From Cavia porcellus (taxonomy: Eukaryota > Chordata > Mammalia > Rodentia > Caviidae), in assembly GCF_034190915.1 (NCBI RefSeq), contig NW_026947484.1, positions 135,878,982-135,942,981 of the forward strand: a stretch of DNA of 64,000 bases, read 5' to 3'. Each line of letters begins with the position of its first letter. Position 1 is the first letter of the stretch. The position numbers and the translations under genes are program-made. Positions 46,380 to 57,390 of the stretch are shown here, piece after piece. The notes under the pieces are model-generated. The model did no database searches. It saw only the letters and a list, made by a program, of their open reading frames with translations, and had not been told where the DNA came from.

Positions 46380-47543
46380 GAGTCTGCCTGCGGAAGCGAA
46401 CCCTTCGTGAATGAGACCTGTGCTTTGAAAATCTTGGGCAAGAGAGGAGAGAAAATGGCGGCGTGCTAGGGGATCGAGCGAAGAATCTCTCCAGAGAATT
46501 CAAACTCAAAGCTAAAAAAAAAAAAAAAAAAAAAAAGACAGCATGGAGAGGACCAGACAAATCCATAGCGATTCTTATCAACCAAGACAGTACAGCTGGA
46601 GGATTTAAAGTCGTGCTGAGACCGGAGGCTGCAAATCCCGCGCCCTTAAATCAACGAACAGACTCGTGGACCCAACACAAAAAGCTGAGTTGCTTTTGGG
46701 GACTGCGGAAACTGAGACCCAGATCGAGACTCCAGGCGGCAGCCAGTTCTGCACCGCTGTACCAGAGCAGATGTACAGAGCTCTGGCGTTTCGAATCTAA
46801 ACGGTGCACAGAAATCTGACCAGTCAGCGCTGAGCCGCGAGGTGGGGAAAAGTGGACGGCTTGGTGTGTGGCGGTCCCGGAGCGGGGACTTGCACCGGAC
46901 TCTGGTGAGTATAGAAAACCCCGCGGCGGCTGGGTTTGGCCAGAGAACAGCTGGCCCGCCACCACGGGGAAATCAATAACACAGAATCTGGTGCAGACAT
47001 ATTAGCCTGGCGGCTGAAACCGCAGCTTGGTGACATCACCAGGACCCCCTGTAGGGAGGGCTGGTGGAAGACATCTTGAGTCCTGGCAGAGTCTGATTGC
47101 TTGCTGGCTTCAGCTCCGCACGGAGAACTTAGTGGGAGCCATCTTGGTTTTGGGCAGATCTGCTTTTCTAGAGCTCCTATCACAGAGAGGTTTGGAAGAG
47201 AACGGCTGGGACCTGGGCAGAATCCTGTGCCATTACCCAGCTGCTTCTGATTCAGGGAGAACTGGCAGGAGCTGTTGGGGCTAGATCAGGCCTCTGCTTG
47301 GGGCCCAATGGGCGGATGCAGAATGGTCACAACTCAGTGACAACCAGAAAGTACAGCCTAATTTATGAACTAACTGACACAGAGGCTAGAGACTAGACTG
47401 TACCGCCCCTGCATCCCAGCCTACCCCAGATAACAGCAAATTGGGGAGGACAGCAAAAACTCAAGCCAGCACGCTTCTGAAAGGCCCTAAGCAATTCGGA
47501 GAGGGCCAGAGAACTCCAGGACAGTCTGAAAGAAACCAGAAAC
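46380..47543 (+). promoter_or_regulatory. Half-L1 5' UTR, presumed internal promoter
   Basis: GC-richer than the flanks with scattered CpGs ('tgcggaagcgaacccttcgt', 'ggaccggaggctgcaaatcc'-type sequence near 46620, 'ccccgcggcggctgggtttg'). A full-length LINE needs an internal promoter here. An A23 run at 46514-46536 sits 134 bp from the 5' end. Two near-repeated phrases, 'ccatcttggttttgggcaga' (47140) and 'acatcttgagtcctggcaga' (47070), suggest internal duplication. The promoter role is inferred from position. Confidence 0.6.
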
Positions 47544-48638
47544 ATGACAAGAGATAAAAATTAAAAAAAATCTCCAGCTGTTCAACAGGAGAAATTAAAC
47601 CCAAGAGAACTAAACACTGAAGAGAACAAGCACAGTAACCATCCATTGCTCGACTCAGCATCAGCCGAAATTAAAAAGTATTTACATGATCTCATAGAGG
47701 AATTTAAAGATGTACTCCTGATCCAAGTGAGGCAAGATATAAAGAGATTAATTAAAGAAATGACAAGCCCTGCCCAAGAGAACACAGATGGAAGAACTGA
47801 GGAAATCAGAAAAGAAAGAGAAGCATCTGAAGAATTTAAGCATAATTTAGAATACATGAAACAGATCCAAAGAGAAAATCAGGAAACTAAAAACTCCATT
47901 GAATATTGGCAAAATGCCTTGACAGAAACTAAAGACAACCTTCTGAAACTTGAAGAGAGATTTAGGGCTTATGAACGTGAAAGAAAAAGCCTCTTAAAAA
48001 TAACAAGGAACCAGAAAGAAGCAATTCTAAAACTGGAAGATGATAAAAAGATGCATAACCTAAGAATAAAGAATGTGAGTGAGGAAGCAGGAACATCCAA
48101 AAATGAAATACAAAAAATATTCACAGAGATATTAAAGCAAAATTTCCCATGTATAGCAAAAAGAAATGATATCCAGATAAAAGAAGCATACAGAACGCCA
48201 GCTACCTACAACCAAAACAGATCTACGCCTAGGCATATAATAATCGAGATCCCAGAAATCCACCAAAAAAACAGAATATTAAAAGCAGCCAGAGAAAAGA
48301 TGCAGGTTACCTATAATGGGAAATCTATCAAAATAACGGCAGACTTATCAACACAAACTCTTAAGTCAAGAAGGGAGTGGGGAGAAATATTCCAAGTCCT
48401 GAAGGAAAAAAATATGCAACCTAAGTTCATATATCCATCAAAACTCTCTCTAAAAATTAATGAAGAAATAAGATACTTTCAAGACAAGGAGGAACTGTGG
48501 GAGTTCGTGGCCACCAATCCAACCCTACAGAGAGCGCTGAAGGACATTACAGAGAAAGAGAGGAAGAGATATCAGGATTACAGCTACAGTGGCAGAGAGG
48601 CCTCAGTGTACGGGGCAGACCATGGAATGAGGGAATAA
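47544..48638 (+). pseudogene. ORF1: L1-type ORF1 (RNA-binding protein), near-intact with an early stop
   Basis: ORF1p is a trimeric RNA chaperone that coats LINE RNA in cytoplasmic particles. The expected start ATG at 47544 (MTRDKN) meets a TAA at 47562-47564; after it the same frame is open from 47565 to 48638, about 357 codons. With the start included, total length is close to the usual 340-370. Numbering from codon 47646: coiled coil about 50-130, RRM-like domain about 134-230 (NLRIKNVSEE; RHIIIEIP), C-terminal domain about 231-300 (ITADLSTQTLKSRREW; YPSKLS). A tail of some 30 residues follows. The first in-frame ATG after the stop is at 47760. In this copy a full protein could only come from readthrough or internal initiation. 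Confidence 0.85.
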
Positions 48639-50083
48639 GGTGGACAAATTATAGCAGAAAAGTGGAGTAGCAGACATGAGGCAGAGACGGTAAGCTAGTC
48701 TTTGGTAGAGACAGCTCTGAAACTATATTAAAAAAAAAAAAAGCAGAGGTCATTGCTAATGGTGTATAACGATTTAAAAGACACAGTAGTCCTAGTGCCA
48801 TATTTAGATTGAATTAAATTTGTTCTGGTCTGTCCACTCATATCAGATTTGAGGACACAGACCTCTAGAACCAAAAATAGCAGGTTATACCATGGTAACC
48901 ATCCTTACTTTCCTATTGACTTAAGCTGAAATCCTGTATTACTTACATTGTCTTACTATGACTGATCTTAATTGTATCTGAATCATAAGACTATTGGTTG
49001 GCCTTGACTGATCCTATTTGAAATCCGTATGCGTGTTAGAATCAACCCTAAAAGTAAAGGAAACTACTCTGAGCATGACAGGATGTAAAGGATATCCATA
49101 CTGGTATGAATCAGTAACAGCTCTCAAATACTACAATGCAGTCAAAGATAAGTTTTTATAAAAATAGGTGATAGTATATTTAACTATAATAAGCCAGTGT
49201 TGTCGACAAATCTATTGAAAATAACAAGAGAAAACATAGTAGCTACGGAAGATCATTTATATTATAGTTTTGTAAGTCTTATCCATTGCATGTTTATCTA
49301 GGAAATTGTTTCGCTGTCTTGTTATGACTTGGTTTTCCCTATAATACAGAGAGGATAGGAACAAATACTCTGAGGAAGAGACCTGAAAAACCCGAGGCTT
49401 ATTTTGTAGCATTATAATATAAATTCTAGCAATCTATTGCTTGCTGATTAAAATGACTCTGGACTGGTTTCTTCAGCTCAACTTCAGCATATGCAGAGAT
49501 GGGGACGGCTATCACAAAGAGAATGAGAGATGCGATGGTAGTTGGAAATGTCTTCCCTAATTTGGAACTTGAGGACCTAAAGAGACTCCATCATCCTGTA
49601 ATGATTTGATTAGTTCTATAATATGCAATAAGTATAGAAAGTGGGTGAAGTTAGGGACAACTATTTGTAAGAGGCTAGAGACAGTTGGATAAGGTAGATC
49701 TCCGGTGGACTTGCTTTGAAATCTGTGTTTCTTTAAATTGTTTTTTATTTTTTTTTAAATGTTCTGTTCTGTTTTGATATGGTTAACCTTATCCTCTTAG
49801 AGATGTAAAACAAATAGGTGGGACTGATAATCATATTACGGAGCTTTTGTTCGGCCATAGAGCAGAATGGTTTGTAGGGTCACTTTTTTGAATGTCATTC
49901 TAAATACTTTAATTCTATAACCTAAACAGCCATTTCGAAGAAGACAATTTGTAACTTATCAACTGGCAATTTCTTACCTTTTGTTTGTCTGTAATTTAGT
50001 ATTATTTTTCTACCCTTTTTTTCTTTAATCTCCATGTATTTTTTTTTCGTTTCCTTTTCTTTAAATAAAAAAAAAGAAAAAAA
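48639..50083 (+). other. Half-L1 3' region replacing ORF2
   Basis: About 1.4 kb with no long frame on either strand. It shows no resemblance that I can see to the 3' UTR of the L1 at 41.5-42.0 kb. It ends in a T-rich block (about 50010-50060), AATAAA and an A-rich tail. This end must contain whatever lets L1 ORF2p prime on the RNA. Confidence 0.7.
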
Positions 50084-50098
50084 AATAATACAAAAGAA
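50084..50098. repeat. Target-site duplication, right copy
   Basis: Identical to 46365-46379, immediately after the A-rich tail. Confidence 0.92.
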
Positions 50099-50132
50099 AA
50101 TATTATTACAACAACTAACTCTATCCCTACTC

Positions 50133-50530
50133 TATCAGTCAGTGTTCAACAAGAGCAAATAGAATCCGTGGGGATATATAACTGAAGAGATTTATTTCAA
50201 GGAGTTGGCTAATGAAATTGTGAGGGCTGACTAAGTGAATTGGAAATCAGGGCAGGCCATCAGGAAAGCAGCTTGAAACTCCTGGCTACGAGCTGAAGCC
50301 ACTGTCCTGCGCTAGGATTTCTTCTTATCAAAGTCTCAGCTCTACTCTCTTAGCCACTCAAATGATTGAGCTAGCAAACCCAGGGTATCTATAGGATAAT
50401 CCCTCTTACCAAGTAAATTGATCCACGTCCACCGAACAGCTTTAGAGCAACATCAGCTCCTCTATTTGACTAACTGGGATTATAGACATGCTAAACACAT
50501 AAACAGACTGCTACATACTACTAAGTATTC
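50133..50530 (+). mobile_element. MLT2-like ERVL LTR (plus)
   Basis: 'tatcagtcagtgttcaacaa', 'gagatttatttcaaggagtt', 'ggctaatgaaattgtgaggg' and 'gggcaggccatcaggaaagc' match the 5' half of an MLT2-type LTR. Confidence 0.6.
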
Positions 50531-51138
50531 AACAAAAGATGGGAGGTGTTTTACTTTAGAAAGAATAAACTATACATCAAAATGGAAGTCCTAGAGAGAA
50601 AAGAGCTTTGCATTCATTAATTTATTCACTCAACAAATATTTATCTAGTACCTTACAATGTGTCATTGCTCTCACTGAATTATGAAAAAAATAAAGCAGA
50701 ATGAAATTCTTACTCTCATTAAATTTACATTGTTTGTATAATAAAGTGGTAGTAATTTTAAACTTTCTTTTCAAAGTCAGAAGACATCGAAGTTTAGAGG
50801 CCCAGGATCTGAAAAAAAAAAAAAAAAACTGAGGAAGACAGGTGAGCAGAAGATGGTGACATTTGGAATCAAGGAAATGATGATCATCGAGACACCTTGT
50901 TACGCTGTTCACAGATGTCTATAAGAACAACTATATCCCGTTTTCTGATCTGTTACTTATTCTCTATTGTCTCCATCACATCTGTTAAAGTTAGCGTCAC
51001 ATCCAGCCTTGGGTTCCTAAGTATGGGTGCCTGTGGAAGGGGAAAGCTGGGGCAAGGCAAAGACAGCACCAAGAAGTGTGGTAGAGATGAGGCTGGGGTG
51101 AGCAGGACATGGCAAGTATTTGGCAAAGACAGTTCATT
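50531..51138. other. Unique DNA with an L2-like piece
   Basis: An L2-type phrase occurs at about 50615-50720 ('ttcactcaacaaatatttat'). Otherwise nothing recognised. Confidence 0.35.
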
Positions 51139-51173
51139 GGTCAGAGTTATTCAGAAAAAAGCAGAACCAGTAA

Positions 51174-51218
<45 letters not shown>

Positions 51219-51219
51219 A

Positions 51220-51260
<41 letters not shown>

Positions 51261-51662
51261 GTGTGTGCGTGCACACACAAACACATGTGCTAGTTAGGAA
51301 ATTTATTCCAAGGAACTGGCAAGTCCAAATCTATCGTGCAAACCAGCAGATTGTAAAGCCTCTGACAGCAGTGTGTGCTTCCATGTTAGGGTAGTTTACT
51401 TCTCCTTCCAAGCAATCTGAGTTTTGTTCTCAATGCCTAAGGCAGTAGTGCCACAGTGGACTTCGGATTTCATAATTGAAAATCCTAAAAGGTTTGCCAT
51501 CTCTGGTCTAAGTCCTTTCACTCTTTTCCATTGTTTACTTTAAGTGAATTGGTGGTAGATGTTAGCCACATCCATACAATAACTTCACAACAGCACTTAG
51601 ATTTCTGTTTAACTTACTGGGTGTTATAGTCTAGCCAGGTTGACACCTAAAGCTAATCAGCA
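51139..51662 (+). mobile_element. MLT2-like ERVL LTR with internal microsatellite
   Basis: Starts 'tcagagttattcagaaaaaa' then 'gcagaaccag', continues after a microsatellite with 'ggaaatttattccaaggaac' and 'tggcaagtcc', and ends 'tagtctagccaggttgacac'. This is the MLT2 order. The simple repeat sits where MLT2 copies usually carry a short TA/TG run. Confidence 0.6.
51173..51267. repeat. (GAT)n(GT)n compound microsatellite
   Basis: About 15 GAT units (51173-51219) are joined to about 23 GT units (51221-51267). A 62-codon frame across it would give a Met run; it is an artefact of the repeat. Confidence 0.97.
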
Positions 51663-52639
51663 CAGGCAGGAAATCAAAATGATGACCGGAAGAAACTAAG
51701 ACTTCTGAAAAATTGGGAATAAAACTTGACTTTTGCACTTTGGAGCTTGAGACCATTTGTTTATCAGTTAGAGTGTTAAGGAAAAAAGATCCACAACTTG
51801 GAAATAGGCAGCGGGATGACTGCATGTCCTGTGTCATCATGGAACACCACCTAGGAGATCCACCCGAGAATTAGCTCATCTGCTGGAGACACATGAGAAG
51901 GCCTGACTCACTCTTTACTACAGATTAGATTTTTCTAATTGAAGGGTGAATGCTAATTTATTGAAAATGATTCTCATCTGACTGCAAAGCAAACGTACAT
52001 TGTCCATTGGAAATAAAAATTATTTCTGCCCATAGAACAGATAATTCTCAAAGGCTATAGGTTTTTTGCTCTGAGGATTACTGATCACTTAATTTAGCAA
52101 TCTTATGTTAGCATTGCTACTTTCTGTGACTATAAATATTTGTCTCTACTAGACTCTGCAAAGGATTTTATGTTTTGCTGCTTCTCTCTAATGAGTACAC
52201 AGGTCTTTGGCATGCACATTCTACATATAAGAGGCCTGCTTCTGGCATTCAAAAATCGTATTTTGACCAAAGGAAAATGTGAAATGTCACACAAGGCTGG
52301 ATAATTTGGAGATACTTGGGTAGTACTGATCCTGTGCAATTTTTATAAAGCACAGCAATTTGATATTATTATTATTGCTATTCCAATAAATGAAGAAATA
52401 TAGGTTTAAGAAGGTTAAAAGTTTCCCCAGAATCATATAAATATAGTCCAGTGAGAACTCAGAACATATTAATTCAAAATATGAGCATAGTGCATCAGAA
52501 TATGTACTCTCTGATATACATCTTTGATATATTTCTTGAACAGAGTAGTCTGGGACTCTAGTCAGCATAGTAACTCTGAAAATCTCTATTGGAAAGGGTT
52601 TTCTCTAAAGCAAATCTACATTAGTAAAATATTTGTATC
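51663..52639. other. Unique AT-rich DNA
   Basis: Nothing coding is recognised. A reversed MIR core is likely at 52350-52470 ('atgaagaaatataggtttaa', 'ggttaaaagtttccccagaa'). Confidence 0.4.
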
Positions 52640-52975
52640 AGATAGCTGCTTTCAGATTGCTTTTATTAGTTGAGAGATTTTTATTTACATCAGAACAAAA
52701 CTGTATTCACCACTCAATTCTTCCCCTCAGGTTCCCCTTATTTGATACCACTATCTCCCAGAAGGCCCACGTCTTTATTCCTTTCTGTGGTTTTAATATG
52801 TGGCCCTTCTTCATGTCTCATGTTTCTGTGGGACTCTCACTTGTATGTATAAAATAAAAATGAATTTTTTCCTGCTAATTTGTCTTATGTCAACTTAATT
52901 TGTTCTCCAGCCAAAGGACCTGGGAGGAGAGAGGGAGCCATTTTTTCCTTCTTGGTGGATGTGAACTCTGGTCTA
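52640..52975 (+). mobile_element. Putative class I ERV solo LTR
   Basis: The block 'actctcacttgtatgtataa' is followed by 'aataaaaatgaattttttcc' and 'tgctaatttgtcttatgtca', then 'cagccaaaggacctgggagg'. This looks like an LTR polyadenylation region (AATAAA, U5-like stretch). Boundaries are not clear and no duplication was found. Confidence 0.35.
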
Positions 52976-53799
52976 TAAACAGGGTGACACCATGCTGAAT
53001 TATGGGCCCAGGTACTCTAGAAGTCTAAATCTTTATGCTCTGCCCACATCTTTTCTGTGAGACCCTTAATAAATAGGTACCCTCTTCCACCCAACAGAAA
53101 CTTTGCATCCATGTTCCGACTATTTATTTTCTTTTCTGGGTCATCCTCTGTATCCTTACTGTGGGCAAAAATGAACCTATTCTTTCAAAGATCCTATATT
53201 CAAGTTTGAAAAATAAAGCAACAGTAAGCAGTATATAGAATCACAGGTGAAAAGTACACAAATCTCTTCTGTACACAGAGACATCCTAGGAGAAGAGGTA
53301 CTATAGTAACTAAATGAGACTTAGAAACTTCTTACCTGGCATGTCCAAACCATAACCCACAGACTACATACTGCACTGGACAGCTAATAATAAAGCTCCA
53401 TAATATCATAAGCTTTTAACATTATTAGGAGAACTTTACTGATATTTTTCTCTACTCTGTTGCGTAGTGCTCCCGTGTGGACTGTGTAGGGAGCACGAGA
53501 AGGCTGAGTAGTAGCAGTGTGGCTCCAACACTGCTTCCTGGAGCACAGGCACAGTCAATCAGCTAGAAAGCCGTGTGTGGATTGGAGTTACATGTGCATG
53601 TGGTATTTGGCCAACAAATCCCAGTGATTCCTGGCAATAATATTTCAGCCTGCTTACATGTGCGTAGATATATTTGCTACTCCATGTTCAGTCGGCATAA
53701 ATAAATTACCTGTGAGTTTTCAAGTGGAATTTTTATAGTTGCAATCAGATATTCAACTTACAGAAAAATATGATCATGCATCTTTATTAGAATTCTATT

Positions 53800-53982
53800 T
53801 GCAATACTAGGAATTAAACCTGGGACATTTGCACTGAGCTACATCCCCATTCCTTTTGTTATTCTGAGATAAATTCTCGCTAAGGTGCTATGTTGCCCAG
53901 GCTGGGCTGAAACGTTCAGTCCTCCTGCCTCAGCCTCCTACAGTACTGAAATTATAGGGATGTTCTACCATGCTCAACTTTT
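53800..53982 (-). repeat. B1-dID-like SINE (minus)
   Basis: Reversed order: tRNA half ('ggaattaaacctgggacatt', 'gagctacatccccattcc') then B1 half ('ctatgttgcccaggctgggc', 'tcctgcctcagcctcctaca', 'ctgaaattatagggatgttc'). Confidence 0.75.
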
Positions 53983-54066
53983 ATTAGACTTTAATATAAC
54001 CTGAATTTCCAGAGAAAAATATCCCTTGTTTCACAATCACCTCTCACTCATCACTTTTTGGAAATA

Positions 54067-54085
<19 letters not shown>
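54067..54085. repeat. (AT)n microsatellite
   Basis: Nine to ten AT units followed by a T run. Confidence 0.9.
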
Positions 54086-54097
<12 letters not shown>

Positions 54098-54390
54098 TAA
54101 CTTCTTTCCAGGCTGAAGCATGGGAAGAATAAAAATTTTCTAACAAGAATCTTGAGGACTCACTTGCAACCACTTCCATCCAACCTGGCAGTAATATATT
54201 CATTTAGCAAAAACAAGTCAAATAGCCCATGATGCTTCTATGTTGCCCCTTTAAAAATTTTTGTAATAAAAATATTAAAAACTAAAGTGTTGCTACTTAT
54301 ACATTAACTATATTATATATTTTATGTGTGGCATAAGATAATTCTTCTTTGGTCAGCGTGGCCCTGGAAGCCACAAGTTTGGACACATGT

Positions 54391-54956
54391 CCTACACCCT
54401 CTTCTGGGGGGAAGAGGCAGGTGACAGGGAGGGGGAGTCGGCAATTTTAGAGGAAGGGTAAGTAATTCTTAGGGGGGATGGGTAAGTCCAGAGAAGAGAC
54501 AACAGCCTGAGACAAAGATTTCCTGGACTTCGGATTAGTATCAACTCTAGTTTTTCTCCTGCTTGTTAATCTGTTAGGATTTCAGGAAGAGGATATACAG
54601 AAAGCAATCTCTTCTGAAGGATTCAGTCTTTGAGGTGCATGGGGGAACATCAGAGAAAACCCTTCCCTGCATTTGCTGCTGACAAGTTCTGTAGAGAATT
54701 TTTAAAGATGGTCTTTTCTCTGTGAAGCTTTGATCATTTGAGCCTATCAGATAAAATGAAAATAGATTAAGAGTGGGGAAACCATAACAATTGCATGTCT
54801 AGCACAGGAGTCACAAAAGAGCGCTAGACTGTGGAAGCTTGTACAGCACTAGACTCAGGACTGGTGTTTGTGCTTACTGAGGAGACAGGTGGCACGGGCT
54901 ATGCAAGGCCAGGGGAGAAGGAACACAAAGATCAAGGTTGTCTCATCACGCAGATA
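54391..54956. other. Unique DNA
   Basis: No gene or repeat recognised. Confidence 0.35.
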
Positions 54957-55249
54957 TGTCATGGTTTAGATCTAAAATGGCCCTCAATGTCTCATATCTC
55001 ATATTTGGAAGGGGGCTGACACTAAGGGACATGACCTGGCAGGATACCTGCTTGTTGCATGCTTCCTCTTTTCCCTTACTTCCCAGCTTGCCCAGTGTTG
55101 AGTACCTTTCTTTCTCCATGTCCCTCTGTTGTGCCATTTCTGTCTCGGGGCCAGTCAACCATGGACTAACCCATAAACCAACATAAACCACTCCTTCTTT
55201 AAATTGTGGCTGTCAAGTGTTTTGTCCCCAAAATAGTTAACTGATAAGA
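54957..55249 (+). mobile_element. MaLR solo LTR (plus), internally shortened
   Basis: Starts 'tgtcatggtttagatctaaa' then 'atggccctcaatgtctcata'. The 3' half has 'tctgttgtgccatttctgtc', 'cagtcaaccatggactaacc' and 'aaccactccttctttaaatt'. The order is that of a MaLR LTR related to 15766-16169. Confidence 0.6.
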
Positions 55250-57155
55250 AGTAAAATTTCCCAGGGATCAGCCACCCGTAAGGATCTCTGTATGAAGCAG
55301 TTGTCAGAACTCCATCGCTTTGTCCTGTGGAAAGGTCTTTCCTAGGCAAAAAGGAAGATATCAGAGGGAAAAGCCTCTGCCTTCACTGGCTGCTTTCTTT
55401 GCTGAGGTTATTTTAGATGTATATTTCTTTTATAAAAGACAGCCTTTCAGTGTTAATCCTGCATCTGCAGATGTCTACAAATTCTCTGAATAGCTATATC
55501 AAAATATGCTAAGGAAATTATTTTGAGGTGGCTTATTTTGGGGCCCTATGTGCTCCCAGTTTGAAGTCCAAAGTGGCATATTCTGAGCTCCAACATTACT
55601 GATTCTTCAAAATGTCACGGACACTGGATATTCAACTTCCTAGACACTAGATCTTGGTCAATTTACGTGTATTAATCTTTGGATGTGGCATCTTAAATTG
55701 TGCACAATCCTTTGCAGTGGGCTATACAATTAAAAGTAGCAGACTATTCATCACCTTCCTTGCTACAAAGTAGATTTTCATTATTCAGCCTAAGACTGAA
55801 TGAGCTTACATACCAATCTTGCATGCAAACAAAAATTTCACATTGTTTACATAGATATTGTTTATTTCACTGTCTGTGGTTTTCCCTAGGCTTTTGGATG
55901 AAATTAAACAGAAATGTGGCTCAGTCCTAAAGAATCTGTGAGGATGGAAGCAGCTCAGTTTATTTTAATTTAAAAGAAGATATTCTTTATAAACGAGCTA
56001 AGCTGAAGCAACCAGCTGCAGAGGTTCCTAAGAACAAAAGATGGATAAAAAACAAAGATCAGGATTTGATTGATATAATCTAGGAAGTATATTATGGTAG
56101 ACAGTGTCATTTTAAATTTCAAAGTGAAATTCTGAACCATCAAAATAAGATATTGCAATGGCATAGGAAATAAAGCTGTATTTTTCAAAACAAATAAACA
56201 AACCTGAATTCAAAAATAAGTCACTTGTGGTTGCTTTCAAAAGGAGTTTAATTACATGCGGCAATACTTATTTCAGCAGCTGGTTTCTACTGACTGCATA
56301 ATGACAATGATAATACATATAAATGAAATAAAACCATCATTTTATACCAAAATAGCACTGACCTCACCTGAAAGTGCTGAGTCTGGAGCATCAAGCTGAA
56401 TGAACTACTTGCAGATGACAAAAACCTATGCAAACTTCCTTGGCAGAAGTAACCTTCATACACCCCCAGGAAGGGCTCCATGGATGCTCCTCTAGCCACC
56501 TCTGATTGACTCTGCACATGGGCATCCCTCTCCCTGCACTGTGGGTGGTGTGATTATCTCACAGGCTTGCCATGTGTGTATGTAGAGATCTGAGCTCACC
56601 AGAACTCCCAGAGAAGGGCTCATTGACCCATGTTTAATCTTATGTCTGAACAATCAACACCAGAGAAGAAGTGTGATGTGATTGATTCAGCTCAGGTGGA
56701 TACTTCAGAAACCAAGTACTGTGGCCACATGGTGTGTTCTAAAGGAAAACAGCAAACCCTACCCAAACTACTTGCTTTTTCTGAAGAGAAGGAAAATGTC
56801 CAGAAGGTATGAAGGTGTTCTTGTAGGCATTTTGAAAAAATAGATATTCACCATACAGGGACAACTAATAATTTGGAATTTCCTTTTTATTCATAAAACA
56901 CACCAAACTGCTTTTATGTTAAAACAAAGTCACTATTTCAAGTTATTTTTCTATGTATTCTATGGACAAAATTAAGAGCTACCAAACTGTATCTAAGGAC
57001 ATACAAATACAGAAAGAGAACTCACTGCTGATTATGAATACATGCCTGCCTTTATTTCCTGGAAACCATCCACTAAGCCTTCAGTTCATACTGATTAGTC
57101 TGTTACATACTTTAGTTGTGCTCTGGTTGGAGTCATCTCCACTCCATCCCTTTGA
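55250..57155. other. Unique DNA
   Basis: No exon or repeat is recognised. The 171-codon frame at 56953-57468 spans an L2-like piece, a MER5-like piece and the start of an ID SINE, so it is not a gene. Confidence 0.45.
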
Positions 57156-57275
57156 GCATTGCTTTCTTGATTCACTCAGCAAATACCTAATGAATACCTC
57201 CTATGTGGTAGTTTGTAGATATAAAAGATATGTAGACATAAACATGGTTCCTGTCTCATGGGAATATCAAAAGGG
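57156..57275 (+). repeat. L2-like fragment
   Basis: 'cttgattcactcagcaaata' then 'cctaatgaatacctcctatg' and 'catggttcctgtctcatggg' form the common L2-type phrase. A similar piece recurs at about 57600-57660. Confidence 0.45.
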
Positions 57276-57314
57276 AACATCTAAGGAACTTAAGAGTCTG
57301 TTAGCTTGTTACAT

Positions 57315-57390
57315 CCCCAAAGATTCTGACTCAGTGAGTCTGGAAAACAGGACCCAGAAATCAGCACTGTTAACAAACTTGACAGCTGAT
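57315..57390 (+). repeat. MER5-like hAT fragment
   Basis: 'aaagattctgactcagtgag' followed by 'tctggaaaacaggacccaga' and 'aatcagcactgttaacaaac' matches a MER5 segment. Confidence 0.5.

Larger units (their letters stand above)
46380..50083 (+). mobile_element. Full-length half-L1 (HAL1-type) retrotransposon
   Basis: Bounded by a perfect 15-bp duplication, this 3.7-kb element has a 5' UTR of about 1.16 kb up to the ORF1 ATG, an L1-type ORF1, about 1.45 kb of non-coding 3' sequence, an AATAAA signal (50064-50069) and an A-rich tail. No ORF2 is present: no endonuclease, no RT and no long frame on either strand after ORF1. Half-L1 elements are known mammalian LINE derivatives that keep only ORF1 and must borrow ORF2p in trans. 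The perfect duplication and near-intact ORF1 point to a recent insertion compared with its neighbours. Confidence 0.85.
53338..54390 (-). mobile_element. hAT-like DNA transposon split by later insertions
   Basis: The left end (from 53338: 'ggcatgtccaaaccataacc', 'cataatatcataagctttta') and right end (to 54390: 'ttatgtgtggcataagataa', 'gtggccctggaagccacaag', 'tttggacacatgtcc') are the two halves of one non-autonomous element with inverted 'gtccaaac' termini. About 0.7 kb of other DNA lies between, including a B1-dID-like SINE and an AT repeat. Confidence 0.5.
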
